Below the pieces are notes generated by a model. It was not told the origin of the DNA. It ran no database searches and worked only from the letters and a program-made list of their open reading frames with translations. Positions 1 to 8,251 of a stretch of 30,983 bases of DNA are shown piece after piece; the stretch's first letter is position 1, and the number at the start of each line of letters is the position of its first letter. A program made the position numbers and the translations under genes. Origin of the DNA: a virus; the IMG/VR virus record IMGVR_UViG_3300006350_000069, positions 1 to 30,983 of that record; one strand, given 5' to 3'.

Positions 1-1
1 A

Positions 2-730
2 GTAAAAGGTAACACTTATATTGCTTGTGTTGATGTTGCCAGAGGAACACTAAAAGATTATTCAGCATTTATAATCTATGATGTAACCCAATTACCTTAT
101 AGAGTAGTTGCAACATTTAGAGACAATGAATTAAAACCAATATTGTTTCCTGAAATGATTGCGAAAGTATGTACACAATATAACAAAGCACATATACTTG
201 TTGAAGTAAATGATATTGGCGCTCAAATATCTGATGGTTTACATTTTGAGATAGAATATGATAATATATTAATGACAACTCAAAAAGGTAGAGCAGGTCA
301 GATACTAGGTGCAATGTTTAGTCAAAGAGGTTCACAATTAGGTGTTCGTATGACTAAACAAATTAAGAAGATGGGAACTGCAAATATCAAAGCAATCATT
401 GAGGCAGATAAACTTGTTATCAATGATTTTAATATTATAGAAGAAATGTCTACCTTTGTCAGAAAAAATCAATCTTGGCAAGCAGAAGAAGGTTGTAATG
501 ACGACTATATGACCTGTCTCGTAATATTTGGTTGGTTAGTCAATCAAAGATACTTTAAAGAAATGACTGATAGAAATATACGAGCAGAAATGTATAGAGA
601 ACAGGAAAAACTCATAGAGCAAGATATGGCTCCGTTCGGTTTTGTAGATGATGGCACACCTGAAGAGGAAAAACCCACCGTTGATGAGTATGGAACCGTA
701 TGGCATCCAGTTGTACGCAAAGGTCAGTAG
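2..730 (+). CDS. 17: Terminase large subunit (T4 gp17-like), C-terminal nuclease part, 5' end outside window
   Basis: DNA-packaging motor: in T4, gp17 has an N-terminal ATPase that pumps DNA and a C-terminal RNase H-fold nuclease that cuts concatemers. The reading frame is open from base 2, so only about 242 C-terminal residues are present and the Walker motifs are missing. Three acidic positions of the nuclease are visible: the Asp in CVDVARG near the start, the Glu in LVEVNDIG, and the Asp pair in CNDDYMTC. These match the metal-binding triad of gp17 nucleases in order and spacing. Position directly before the sheath, tube and portal genes is the conserved T4 order. The visible nuclease part looks intact, so this is a truncation by the window and not a broken gene. 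Confidence 0.95.
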   Translation, partial: VKGNTYIACVDVARGTLKDYSAFIIYDVTQLPYRVVATFRDNELKPILFPEMIAKVCTQYNKAHILVEVNDIGAQISDGLHFEIEYDNILMTTQKGRAGQILGAMFSQRGSQLGVRMTKQIKKMGTANIKAIIEADKLVINDFNIIEEMSTFVRKNQSWQAEEGCNDDYMTCLVIFGWLVNQRYFKEMTDRNIRAEMYREQEKLIEQDMAPFGFVDDGTPEEEKPTVDEYGTVWHPVVRKGQ

Positions 731-746
731 TGTAGGAATGGCATAT

Positions 747-754
747 AATAAATA
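747..754 (+). promoter_or_regulatory. Probable T4-type late promoter upstream of tail sheath gene
   Basis: AATAAATA differs from the T4 late consensus TATAAATA at one position. It lies in the 136-nt gap between the terminase and sheath genes, where a structural operon would be expected to start. The window also encodes gp55, the sigma factor that reads such boxes. No -35 element is needed for late promoters. Confidence 0.5.
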
Positions 755-820
755 GTATTGATTGAGAAAATTTGCAATGGGCGTATGAATAATACGAATT
801 TTGAACTAAAAGGAAACATT

Positions 821-853
821 ATGTATTTAAATTTAAATACAAAAAACAAATAA
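821..853 (+). CDS. Possible 10-residue leader peptide upstream of tail sheath gene
   Basis: A tiny ORF reading M-Y-L-N-L-N-T-K-N-K starts at an ATG preceded by AAAAGGAAA, a plausible ribosome binding site, and ends 13 nt before the sheath start. Its stop runs into the GAGGAG ribosome site of the sheath gene, so the two could be translationally coupled. It overlaps an 18-bp perfect palindrome, so it may simply be a by-product of a DNA or RNA structure. No homology can be judged at this length. Confidence 0.25.
   Translation: MYLNLNTKNK
823..840. repeat. 18-bp perfect palindrome in the 5' UTR of the sheath gene
   Basis: GTATTTAAATTTAAATAC is its own reverse complement. It sits 26 nt upstream of the sheath ATG and just before its ribosome site. 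A second short inverted repeat (CGTAT/ATACG, 782-796) lies upstream. It could be an operator or an RNA hairpin, but with AT-only arms it would be weak as RNA. Confidence 0.5.
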
Positions 854-866
854 GAGGAGAAACCTA

Positions 867-2801
867 ATGGCATTTCAAGTATCACCTGGGGTTCTCGTAC
901 AAGAAAAGGACCTTACTAATATAGTTCCTGCTGTTTCTACTAGCATTGGCGCTTATGCTTTCAATGCAAAAAGAGGACCAGTTGGAGAGGTTACATTAAT
1001 CTCTAACGAACAAGACCTAGTAAGTGTGTTTGGTAAACCGACAACGGATAATTTTGAAGAGTACTTTACTGCTTCATCTTTTCTGCAATACTCAAACGCT
1101 TTAAAAGTTGTACGAACTGAAAATACAGGTATTAAAAACGCTGTTACCAACGCTGGAACAGCTTTATTGATAAGAAATACAAATGATTATAACACTAGTT
1201 ATTTAGCTAGTGGTGCGTATACTGGTATCTCTGGCGTAGAATTTGTAGCAAGATTTGCTGGTGCTTATGGAAATAGTTTATCTATTTCTGTATGTCCTTC
1301 GGCGACAGCTTACGAAGCGGTAGCGGTAACAACCGTTAACGATAGTGCTGTTTCTGCAGGTGACACTACAATTACGGTTACAAGTGGAACTAATATAGGT
1401 GTAGGCGATGTAATCGCTTTTTCAACAACTGCTGGAACTAACGACTATGATGATGGTGTTGAGTATGAGGTAACTGCTGTTTCTTCAAACGACATTACAT
1501 TAAAGAAAAGAGTAGGTTCAGGTGGTTTAAGTAGAGTTATCACAAACGGTGCAAATGTAAGAAGAAGATGGAAGTATTATGACCAAGTGTCAGGTGCTCC
1601 TGGAACTTCTCCAGATGTATCTGCTGCTGGTGGTTCTAATGACGAAATGCACATTATCGTAGTAGACGCCGATGGTACTATAAACGGAACAAAAGACGAA
1701 GTGTTGGAAGTTTTTGAAGGTGTTTCAAAAGCTAAAGACGCTAAAGACGCAGGTGGAAGTAATAATTTCTATCCAGAAGTTATTTACAGAAAATCGTCTC
1801 TAATTTATTGGGGCGACCATAATTCAAACGGAACTAATTGGGGAGACGCAAAAGCAGGTAAAACTTTTACAGATGTTACCGCTCCTATCGCATTAACTTT
1901 TACAGGTGGTGTAGATGGAACAGCAACTGACGGTGTAAGAAAAACTGCGTTTGAACTATTCCAAGATAGTGAATCCGTTGATGTTAGTTTGATAATGGCT
2001 GGTAATGCTTCAGCAACTTTAATCGGTGATTTAATTACAATCGCTGAAACAAGAAAAGACGCTGTTGTATTTGCAAGTCCAGAAAGAAGCGATGTAGTAG
2101 GAATTACTTCTGCTATCAATCAAACAAACAATGTACTTGCTTTCTTTAACTCAATACAATCATCTTCATATGTCGTATTTGATAGTGGTTACAAATATAT
2201 GTACGACAGATATAATGATGTATTCAGATATGTTCCGCTAAACGGAGATATGGCAGGGTTAGCTGCTAGAACTGATTTAACTAATGACGCTTGGTTTAGT
2301 CCTGCAGGATTAAATAGAGGTATTATTAGAGGTGCTAGTAAACTTGCTTACAATCCAAATAAAACTCAAAGAGACGAATTATACAGAGCTAGAATAAACC
2401 CAGTTGTTTCATTCCCAGGTCAAGGTATTGTTCTTTTCGGAGACAAAACTGGATTGTCAACGCCTTCTGCGTTTGATAGAATAAATGTACGAAGATTGTT
2501 TATCGTTTTAGAAAAGGCGATTGCGACAGCTTCTAAATTCCAACTCTTTGAATTTAATGACGAGTTTACAAGAGCAAACTTTAGAAACCTAGTAGAACCT
2601 TTCCTAAGAGAAGTACAAGGTAGACGAGGTATCACAGACTTTTTAGTAGTGTGTGATGAAACTAACAACACAGGCGAAGTAATTGATAGAAACGAATTTA
2701 TTGCTGAGATTTTTGTAAAACCAGCAAGAAGTATCAACTTTATCACATTATCTTTCGTTGCAACCAGAACTGGTGTCTCTTTTGAAGAGATTGCAGGTTA
2801 A
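867..2801 (+). CDS. 18: Tail sheath protein (T4 gp18-like)
   Basis: Contractile tail sheath subunit of 644 residues (T4 gp18 is 659). The N-terminus SPGVLVQEKDLTN and the block LVSVFGKPTTDN...FLQYSNALKVVRTEN match the conserved sheath start seen in T4 gp18. The C-terminal block (FNDEFTRANFRNLVEPFLREV, then the FVKPARSINFITLSF end) is the conserved core that contacts the tail tube. The middle, about residues 150-330, is Gly/Thr/Ser-rich and looks like the variable surface-exposed insertion domain. The start is fixed by GAGGAG 8 nt upstream of the ATG. It is followed 21 nt later by the tail tube gene, as in T4, with TAATAG tandem stops between. Confidence 0.97.
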   Translation: MAFQVSPGVLVQEKDLTNIVPAVSTSIGAYAFNAKRGPVGEVTLISNEQDLVSVFGKPTTDNFEEYFTASSFLQYSNALKVVRTENTGIKNAVTNAGTALLIRNTNDYNTSYLASGAYTGISGVEFVARFAGAYGNSLSISVCPSATAYEAVAVTTVNDSAVSAGDTTITVTSGTNIGVGDVIAFSTTAGTNDYDDGVEYEVTAVSSNDITLKKRVGSGGLSRVITNGANVRRRWKYYDQVSGAPGTSPDVSAAGGSNDEMHIIVVDADGTINGTKDEVLEVFEGVSKAKDAKDAGGSNNFYPEVIYRKSSLIYWGDHNSNGTNWGDAKAGKTFTDVTAPIALTFTGGVDGTATDGVRKTAFELFQDSESVDVSLIMAGNASATLIGDLITIAETRKDAVVFASPERSDVVGITSAINQTNNVLAFFNSIQSSSYVVFDSGYKYMYDRYNDVFRYVPLNGDMAGLAARTDLTNDAWFSPAGLNRGIIRGASKLAYNPNKTQRDELYRARINPVVSFPGQGIVLFGDKTGLSTPSAFDRINVRRLFIVLEKAIATASKFQLFEFNDEFTRANFRNLVEPFLREVQGRRGITDFLVVCDETNNTGEVIDRNEFIAEIFVKPARSINFITLSFVATRTGVSFEEIAG

Positions 2802-2822
2802 TAGTAGAGAGGAAATAAAACA

Positions 2823-3350
2823 ATGGCAAACATAAATGACTTCAAAACTAAACTTGCAGGCGGCGGCGCTAGAGCCAACCAATTTAAGGTTACAATGCCT
2901 TTTCCTGGTTACGCTCAAGTTGGTGGAGAAACAGAAGAGTTAGCGTTCCTATGTAATGCAACTTCTATTCCTGCTATGAGTATCGGAACTACAACGGTTA
3001 ACTTCCGTGGTAGACCAATATATCTTGCAGCTGATAGAACTTTTGAACCTTGGAACATAACGGTACTTAACGATACAAACTTTAGATTAAGAGACGCTTT
3101 TGAAAGATGGCAAAATGGTATCAACAATATGTCTGATAACGAAGGATTAGTAAATCCAGCAGACTATCAAGTTGACGCTTTTATTGACCACCTTGACAGA
3201 AATGGTGGAACGATTAAGTCTTACACATTAAGAGGATGCTTTCCAGTATCTATTGGTGCAATAGACTTGTCTATGGAACCGACAGAAGCAGTTGAAACTT
3301 TTGAAGTATCGTTTAGATACTTGTTCTTTGAAGCAAGAACAACTACTTAA
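2823..3350 (+). CDS. 19: Tail tube protein (T4 gp19-like)
   Basis: 175 residues (T4 gp19: 163). This is the hexameric inner tube through which DNA passes. Diagnostic stretches are ANQFKVTMPFPG near the N-terminus, CNATSIPAMSIG, the loop FRGRPIYLAADRTFEPWN, and FERWQNGINNMSDN. A good AGAGAGGAAA ribosome site precedes the ATG. It sits between sheath and portal, the standard order. A second, diverged member of the same superfamily is encoded at 9817-10443. Confidence 0.96.
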   Translation: MANINDFKTKLAGGGARANQFKVTMPFPGYAQVGGETEELAFLCNATSIPAMSIGTTTVNFRGRPIYLAADRTFEPWNITVLNDTNFRLRDAFERWQNGINNMSDNEGLVNPADYQVDAFIDHLDRNGGTIKSYTLRGCFPVSIGAIDLSMEPTEAVETFEVSFRYLFFEARTTT

Positions 3351-3356
3351 TAGTAG

Positions 3357-3364
3357 ACTAAATA
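3357..3364 (+). promoter_or_regulatory. Possible T4-type late promoter upstream of portal gene
   Basis: ACTAAATA, matching TATAAATA at six of eight positions, in the 39-nt gap before the portal gene and 26 nt upstream of its ATG. Spacing would give a short leader. The AT-richness of the region makes chance matches likely. Confidence 0.3.
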
Positions 3365-3389
3365 TATAATAAAACTTTGAGGATATAAA

Positions 3390-4916
3390 ATGGCAGAGCT
3401 TTTCGGTTTTCAGATAACTAGAACTAAACCTAAAGTAGACCCTAAACAAAGTTTTACTCAACCTAAAGCGGATGACGGTACACAAACCGTCGCCGCTGGA
3501 GGTTATTTTGGTCAGTACCTTGATATGGAAGGTACGGCGAAAACTGAGCAAGACTTAATTAGGAGATATAGAGAGGTATCAATTCATCCAGAGTGCGATA
3601 TGGCAATAGAGGATATTGTCAATGAAGCCATAGTGGCAAATGAAATTGATAAGGATCCAGTTAGAGTTGATTTATCTGATACAATACTTTCAAGCGCAAT
3701 TAAGCGAAAAATAGAAGATGAATTTAAAGAAATATTAAGACTACTTAATTTTTCTACGAGAGGACACGATATCTTTCGTAGATGGTATGTAGATGGAAGA
3801 ATATACTATCATAAGATTATTGATAGAGAAAGTCCAGTACAAGGTATTACTGAATTACGATATATTGATCCTAGAAAAATTAAGAAGTTAAGAGAAATTA
3901 AAAAAGGTCGTCCAGTTGCTATGGCAAACATACAAGTGGTACACGACTATAACGAATACTTTTTATATAATGAAAAAGGTGTTGCAGGACCTGGTATGGC
4001 AAGTGGTGGTATTAAGATTGCACCAGACGCTATAACTTTTTGTCCAAGTGGTTTAGTAGACTTGAACAAAAATATGGTTATGTCTTATTTACATAAGGCA
4101 ATTAAACCTGTAAATCAATTGCGTATGATAGAAGACGCTGTTGTTATTTACAGAATTGCAAGAGCACCTGAAAGAAGAGTGTTTAAAATTGATGTAGGTA
4201 ATTTACCTAAAGTAAAAGCAGAGCAATATCTCCGTGATGTTATGGCAAGATACAGAAACAAACTTGTCTATGACGCAAGTACAGGAGAGATTAGAGACGA
4301 TAGAAACTATATGTCTATGCTTGAAGACTTTTGGTTACCTAGTAGAGAAGGTGGTAGAGGAACTGATATATCTACATTACCTGGTGGTCAAAACCTAGGT
4401 GAAGTTGCAGATATAGAATACTTCCAAAGAAAACTATATCGTTCTCTAAATGTACCTATTAGTAGATTAGAAAGTAGTCAAGGTTTTAATTTAGGTAGAA
4501 GTACCGAGATTACTAGAGACGAACTTAAATTTACAAAATTTGTACAAAGATTAAGAAAGAAATTTACAGAATTGTTTAATGATTTATTAAGAACTCAATT
4601 GGTTCTTAAATCAGTAATCAATGATGACGATTGGGTAGGAATAAAAGAAAAAATTAAATATGATTTTCTTGCCGATGGTCATTTCAGCGAACTTAAAAAC
4701 GCTGAGTTATTAAGAGAAAGAATTGCTCTTGCTAATGATGTAAGAGACTATGTTGGTAAATATTTTTCAGTTAATTATGTTAGAAAAAACATATTAAAAC
4801 AATCTGAAAGAGAGATTGCTGACATTGATAATCAAATCAAACAAGAGATTGATGATGGTATTATTGCAAGTCCACAAACTAGTGTGTCAGGTAATAATCC
4901 AGACGAAATAATATAG
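3390..4916 (+). CDS. 20: Portal vertex protein (T4 gp20-like)
   Basis: 508 residues (T4 gp20: 524). Forms the dodecameric ring at the unique capsid vertex, nucleates prohead assembly and docks the terminase. Recognisable portal blocks are YREVSIHPECDMAIEDIVNE, the wing/stem region with RRWYVDGRIYYHK, YIDPRKIKK, AVVIYRIARAPERRVFKIDVGNLP, and the conserved SRLESSQGFNLGRSTEITRDE followed by a helix. A GAGGATA ribosome site precedes the ATG. It is followed after 10 nt by the first of four small genes leading to the protease. Confidence 0.97.
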   Translation: MAELFGFQITRTKPKVDPKQSFTQPKADDGTQTVAAGGYFGQYLDMEGTAKTEQDLIRRYREVSIHPECDMAIEDIVNEAIVANEIDKDPVRVDLSDTILSSAIKRKIEDEFKEILRLLNFSTRGHDIFRRWYVDGRIYYHKIIDRESPVQGITELRYIDPRKIKKLREIKKGRPVAMANIQVVHDYNEYFLYNEKGVAGPGMASGGIKIAPDAITFCPSGLVDLNKNMVMSYLHKAIKPVNQLRMIEDAVVIYRIARAPERRVFKIDVGNLPKVKAEQYLRDVMARYRNKLVYDASTGEIRDDRNYMSMLEDFWLPSREGGRGTDISTLPGGQNLGEVADIEYFQRKLYRSLNVPISRLESSQGFNLGRSTEITRDELKFTKFVQRLRKKFTELFNDLLRTQLVLKSVINDDDWVGIKEKIKYDFLADGHFSELKNAELLRERIALANDVRDYVGKYFSVNYVRKNILKQSEREIADIDNQIKQEIDDGIIASPQTSVSGNNPDEII

Positions 4917-4926
4917 GAGAAAAATA

Positions 4927-5292
4927 ATGGCTGATAATGAAAAACAACCAAGTAATGTAGAAACATTTGTTGATAAACTTGCAAGTGGAGATAATACAGG
5001 TGCTGGTGAAGCATTTAAAGACGCAATGAGAGACAAAGTTGGTGACGCTTTAGATACAGGTAGAAAAGAATATGCAAGTAATCTTTTCAATGCCGCTAGA
5101 GATGTTATGACTGGTCAAACTCAAACTCCGTCTGATGGTGCTACAGAAGTAGCAGTTGATACAGCACAGCCTCACTCGGATCCAAAACCAGAAATTGTGG
5201 AACCGTTTACGGCAACAGCTACACAGGACGAAGTGCAAAATGCAATGACGCCTGAAACAAGTACAGAAACAGAAGTTAAAACAGGAGAATAA
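4927..5292 (+). CDS. Small acidic protein, probable prohead core component (gp67/gp68 position)
   Basis: 121 residues with no catalytic motif. The N-terminal half carries a helical block, FVDKLASGDNTGAGEAFKDA, followed by DKVGDALDTGRKEYASNLF. This resembles a short helix-turn-helix-like block seen in prohead core proteins of marine T4-like phages. The C-terminal half is low-complexity and acidic (many Thr, Glu, Gln, Pro). In T4 the slot between portal and protease genes holds core proteins gp67 and gp68, so a scaffold-core role is inferred from position and composition. Ribosome site AGGAGAAAA. The assignment to a specific T4 gene is not secure. Confidence 0.6.
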   Translation: MADNEKQPSNVETFVDKLASGDNTGAGEAFKDAMRDKVGDALDTGRKEYASNLFNAARDVMTGQTQTPSDGATEVAVDTAQPHSDPKPEIVEPFTATATQDEVQNAMTPETSTETEVKTGE

Positions 5293-5294
5293 AA

Positions 5295-5531
5295 ATGGCA
5301 TTAACGGTATCAAGTATAGTTGGTAATGTATCAGGATTTCTAGGTAACGACAAATACAATGCTTTGGCGCCTGCAACAAAAGACGCTATCAAAGGATTGA
5401 TTGAAGGACTAGATGGTATAGATTGGTCACAACCACAAGATTTAGTAAGCATAATTGAAACTAAAGTTGATGAAGTTGCGGCTGCAAGTGGTATATCTGC
5501 TGACGACATTAAAGCATATTTTGAGGAATAA
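5295..5531 (+). CDS. Hypothetical 78-residue protein between portal and protease genes
   Basis: Starts 3 nt after the preceding stop with AGGAG overlapping that gene's end, so the two are probably translationally coupled. The sequence is mostly helical and acidic, with a Gly/Leu-rich first third (VSSIVGNVSGFLG) and a helical C-terminus (VDEVAAASGISADDIKAYFEE). No family recognised. Its place in the head-assembly operon suggests a prohead core or head-associated role. Confidence 0.7.
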   Translation: MALTVSSIVGNVSGFLGNDKYNALAPATKDAIKGLIEGLDGIDWSQPQDLVSIIETKVDEVAAASGISADDIKAYFEE

Positions 5532-5533
5532 AA

Positions 5534-5881
5534 ATGACTTTAAGTGTTGTCTCTAAAACAGATGACGCTACTAAAGCAATTGTTAATGCTAGTGGCGCTG
5601 AAAACGAAAATGGAACTTTGTATAGTTCCGACACTAGCGTTTCATTAGCAAATGTTTATTACGAGATTAGAGGAACAGGAATTGCAACTTTAACTCTCGG
5701 TGAAGATACAATAAGTCTTACAGGTTTTGGTAATTGGGGACTAAAAGGTGGTGAAAAAAGATTAACACCTAAACAAGAACTAAACACAGCAACCGAGTTA
5801 AAAATTACTACGGATGCTAATGTAAGTAAATTTAATATGGCAGTAGAACTGCATAAAGAAACGGAGAGGTATCCAGGATAA
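5534..5881 (+). CDS. Probable beta-rich virion protein, first of a tandem pair
   Basis: 115 residues, predicted here by eye to be mostly beta strand: alternating hydrophobic stretches VYYEIRGTGIATLTLGED, ISLTGFGNWGL and FNMAVELHKE. No signal peptide or catalytic motif. It shares layout with the next gene: a V-Y/W-Y-x-I strand, a turn, an aliphatic-rich strand, a Gly-aromatic turn, and a final strand ending VEL/VEF. I infer a pair of related small structural proteins, perhaps decorating the capsid. Its last base is the first base of the next ATG. Specific function unknown. Confidence 0.7.
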   Translation: MTLSVVSKTDDATKAIVNASGAENENGTLYSSDTSVSLANVYYEIRGTGIATLTLGEDTISLTGFGNWGLKGGEKRLTPKQELNTATELKITTDANVSKFNMAVELHKETERYPG

Positions 5882-6276
5882 TGGCTGACGCAATAACAAC
5901 GCAAATAGTATCAGATACAGCAGGCGTAAAGTTTGTTGTAAAGAGAACAAATCATAGTGATGGTACAGGAGAAACTGATAGTGTATTAGTTGACCCAGCG
6001 ACTTCAAATTTTATGACAGCCGATGGTACTAAAACTATTGCAAAAGTTTGGTACTCTATAAATGTTGCAAACTCAAAATCAGCAGTTGAGTTAGCTTGGG
6101 GAGGCGCAACAGAAAATACTACTACTCTATTATTGAGTGGTAATGGTTACCTAGATTTTAGAACTGCTGGAAATGACATTCCTAATAATGCAACAACGCC
6201 TAATGGTAAAGTGCATTTATCAACGAAAAACTTTGCATTAGGAGATAACTATACTTTAGTTGTTGAATTTAGATAA
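5881..6276 (+). CDS. Probable beta-rich virion protein, second of a tandem pair
   Basis: 131 residues. Core strands are KVWYSINVANSKSAVELAWGG, a Leu-rich strand TTLLLSGNGYLDF and a C-terminal strand NYTLVVEFR. The arrangement mirrors the upstream 115-residue protein, so the two may be diverged duplicates. The ATG overlaps the preceding stop (GGATAATGG). A T4 late box follows immediately, so this gene ends one transcription segment. Structural role inferred from position in the head operon. No specific family recognised. Confidence 0.7.
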   Translation: MADAITTQIVSDTAGVKFVVKRTNHSDGTGETDSVLVDPATSNFMTADGTKTIAKVWYSINVANSKSAVELAWGGATENTTTLLLSGNGYLDFRTAGNDIPNNATTPNGKVHLSTKNFALGDNYTLVVEFR

Positions 6277-6283
6277 AAAATAT

Positions 6284-6291
6284 TATAAATA
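6284..6291 (+). promoter_or_regulatory. T4-type late promoter for the prohead protease gene
   Basis: Exact TATAAATA, 24 nt upstream of the protease ATG and just after the preceding stop. It is an exact match to the gp55-dependent T4 late consensus at a gene boundary in the head operon. Confidence 0.75.
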
Positions 6292-6315
6292 TTAGGAAAG
6301 AGAGGGATAATTCAT

Positions 6316-6963
6316 ATGAAACTAATTACTGAACAAGTTGAAAATGTTGAGTACATATGCGAAGATGTAGGCGGAAAAAAGAATTACAAAATCCGTGGTG
6401 TCTTCTTACAATCAGAAATCAAAAATAGAAATGGACGAGTTTATCCTAAAGAAACTCTAGCAAAAGAAGTAAGCAGATATAATAGAGAATTTGTCAACCA
6501 AAAAAGAGCGTTTGGTGAGTTAGGACATCCTGACGGACCAACGGTAAACCTTGAGCGTGTATCTCATATGATAACAGATATACACGAAGACGGAAATAAT
6601 TTTATTGGTGAGGCGAAGATAATGGACACACCATACGGTAAGATAGTAAAAAATCTTATAGATGAGGGTGCTAAATTAGGCGTATCAAGTCGTGGTATGG
6701 GTTCATTAGAAAGAGGTAGAGGTGGTCAAGCAGTAGTCGGAAAAGACTTCTATTTGGCAACAGCTGCTGATATAGTTGCAGACCCAAGTGCTCCAGACGC
6801 TTTCGTAGAAGGCATTATGGAAAACAAAGAGTGGGTTTGGGACAATGGTGTTATAAAAGAGAGAGAAATTGAAGAATATAAAGAGTATATAGCACAAGCA
6901 AAACGATTAAAAATCGCAGAAGCTAAGGCTAATGTATTCGCTGATTTCTTAAAAAAACTATAA
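6316..6963 (+). CDS. 21: Prohead core protease (T4 gp21-like)
   Basis: 215 residues (T4 gp21: 212). A serine protease of the herpesvirus-assemblin-like fold that cleaves scaffold and capsid proteins after (I/L)xE sites during head maturation. Visible conserved blocks are SEIKNRNGRVYP near the N-terminus, GELGHPDGPTVNLERVSHMI with the probable catalytic His71, and GAKLGVSSRGMGSL with the catalytic Ser at 124 or 125. A candidate substrate site, FLNE/A, is present in the major capsid protein encoded downstream. Ribosome site GGAAAGAGAGG upstream of the ATG. Confidence 0.95.
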   Translation: MKLITEQVENVEYICEDVGGKKNYKIRGVFLQSEIKNRNGRVYPKETLAKEVSRYNREFVNQKRAFGELGHPDGPTVNLERVSHMITDIHEDGNNFIGEAKIMDTPYGKIVKNLIDEGAKLGVSSRGMGSLERGRGGQAVVGKDFYLATAADIVADPSAPDAFVEGIMENKEWVWDNGVIKEREIEEYKEYIAQAKRLKIAEAKANVFADFLKKL

Positions 6964-6964
6964 T

Positions 6965-6988
6965 TTGCGTACAAAAGAACGCAATTTT
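6965..6988 (+). terminator. Weak rho-independent terminator after protease gene
   Basis: TTGCGT and ACGCAA (6 bp) flank an 8-nt loop and are followed by TTTT. The stem is short and the U tract is brief. It runs directly into a late promoter box, so readthrough plus re-initiation is likely. Confidence 0.5.
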
Positions 6989-6995
6989 ATAAATA
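6988..6995 (+). promoter_or_regulatory. T4-type late promoter for scaffold and capsid genes
   Basis: Exact TATAAATA, sharing its first T with the U tract of the hairpin upstream. It lies 49 nt before the scaffold ATG. The leader then contains an AT-rich palindrome (about 7005-7024) and the AAGGAG ribosome site. No later promoter is seen before the major capsid gene, so this one probably drives both scaffold and capsid. Confidence 0.75.
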
Positions 6996-7044
6996 TATTA
7001 TAACGAAAAAAATAATTATTTTTTTAAATTAAGGAGAACTTCAA

Positions 7045-8232
7045 ATGGCCGAAACAGAAAAACAAGTTGCCGAAATGACAGCTCCAGACGCTCCTAAAAA
7101 GAACGCCGTAGCTGCCGAAACTTCACCATTGAAAAATGACGCTGAAGATTTAGGTTCTGCTGTTGTTAAACCAACAGATAGTAATCCAGACGCAACGAAG
7201 AAAGTTAAGCCAGTTTCAGGTGACGCACAACAGAAAAATGCTGGTGCTGCTGATCCAATGCCTTCTGTAAAGAAGGAAGAAGCTGAAGACGCTGACGGCA
7301 AGGAGATATCCGAAGGAGAAATGCCAGACGGTCTGAAAAAATACTTGGACAAGAAAAAAGAAAAATCTGAAACTTCTGACAAAGAAAAAACGGAAGAAGG
7401 TTATAAGATGAAAAAAGAAACTTCACACGAAGATGAGAAGAAAATGAAGTCCGAGAAATCAGAAGACGACCAGAAAGCAAAAGATGTTGATGTAAAAGAA
7501 CACATTGACGCTTTAACCTCTGGAGAGTCCGACTTGTCTGAAGAGTTTAAACAAAAGGCTGCTACAATTTTTGAAGCTGCGATTACTTCTAAAGTAAAAG
7601 CAATTTCAGAAGAAATGCAAGCAGACTACAATAAGAAATTTGACGAAGAAGTATCTAAAGCAAAAACAGACCTTGTTGAGAAGGTAGACGCATATATGAA
7701 CTATGTTGTCAACGAGTGGATGAAAGAAAACGAACTTGCTATTGAAAAAGGTATCAAGGGAGAGATTGCTGAGGACTTCATCAATGGTCTGAAAAAACTT
7801 TTTGAAGACCACTATATTGATGTTCCTGATGAAAAATATGATGTGTTAGAAGACCAAGCTTCAAAAATTGAAGAGTTAGAGAAGAAACTTAACGAACAAA
7901 TTAGCAAAAATGTTGAAATGAACAAAGAAAATTCTTCTTTGAAAAGAACAGACATTATTGCTGAAGTTGCTTCTGATTTAGCAGACACTTCAAAAGAGAA
8001 GTTTGCTAAATTAACAGAAGAAGTTGAGTATTCTAACGCTGATGACTTTAAAAAGAAATGTGAGACTATTAAGGAATCATATTTCGGAAATAAAAAAGAA
8101 GCTAATTCTGACAGCGAAGTAGATAATGCGGTAGCGGACAATCAAGGTGTCAATACTGAAGATTTGTCTAATGCAATGGCTGCTTATACTACCGCTATTA
8201 GTAAAACTAAAGACATTAAGTTGTCAAATTAA
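7045..8232 (+). CDS. 22: Prohead scaffolding core protein (T4 gp22-like)
   Basis: 395 residues, longer than T4 gp22 (269). Highly charged, Lys/Glu/Asp-rich and without globular motifs in the first 150 residues (GEMPDGLKKYLDKKKEKSE, then repeated Lys/Glu runs). The rest is long helices likely to form coiled coil (about residues 155-345: FEAAITSKVKAISEEMQADY, KIEELEKKLNEQISKN). This is the composition expected for an internal scaffold that is digested by gp21. Location between protease and major capsid genes is conserved. AAGGAG lies 9 nt before the ATG. Confidence 0.9.
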   Translation: MAETEKQVAEMTAPDAPKKNAVAAETSPLKNDAEDLGSAVVKPTDSNPDATKKVKPVSGDAQQKNAGAADPMPSVKKEEAEDADGKEISEGEMPDGLKKYLDKKKEKSETSDKEKTEEGYKMKKETSHEDEKKMKSEKSEDDQKAKDVDVKEHIDALTSGESDLSEEFKQKAATIFEAAITSKVKAISEEMQADYNKKFDEEVSKAKTDLVEKVDAYMNYVVNEWMKENELAIEKGIKGEIAEDFINGLKKLFEDHYIDVPDEKYDVLEDQASKIEELEKKLNEQISKNVEMNKENSSLKRTDIIAEVASDLADTSKEKFAKLTEEVEYSNADDFKKKCETIKESYFGNKKEANSDSEVDNAVADNQGVNTEDLSNAMAAYTTAISKTKDIKLSN

Positions 8233-8251
8233 TAGGAGAGAGGAAAAAGAT

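Noticed and set aside
8147-8251. Upstream extension of the capsid reading frame
   Set aside because: It lies inside the scaffold gene and lacks a ribosome site; ATG 8252 has GGAGAGAGG and matches the usual capsid N-terminus.
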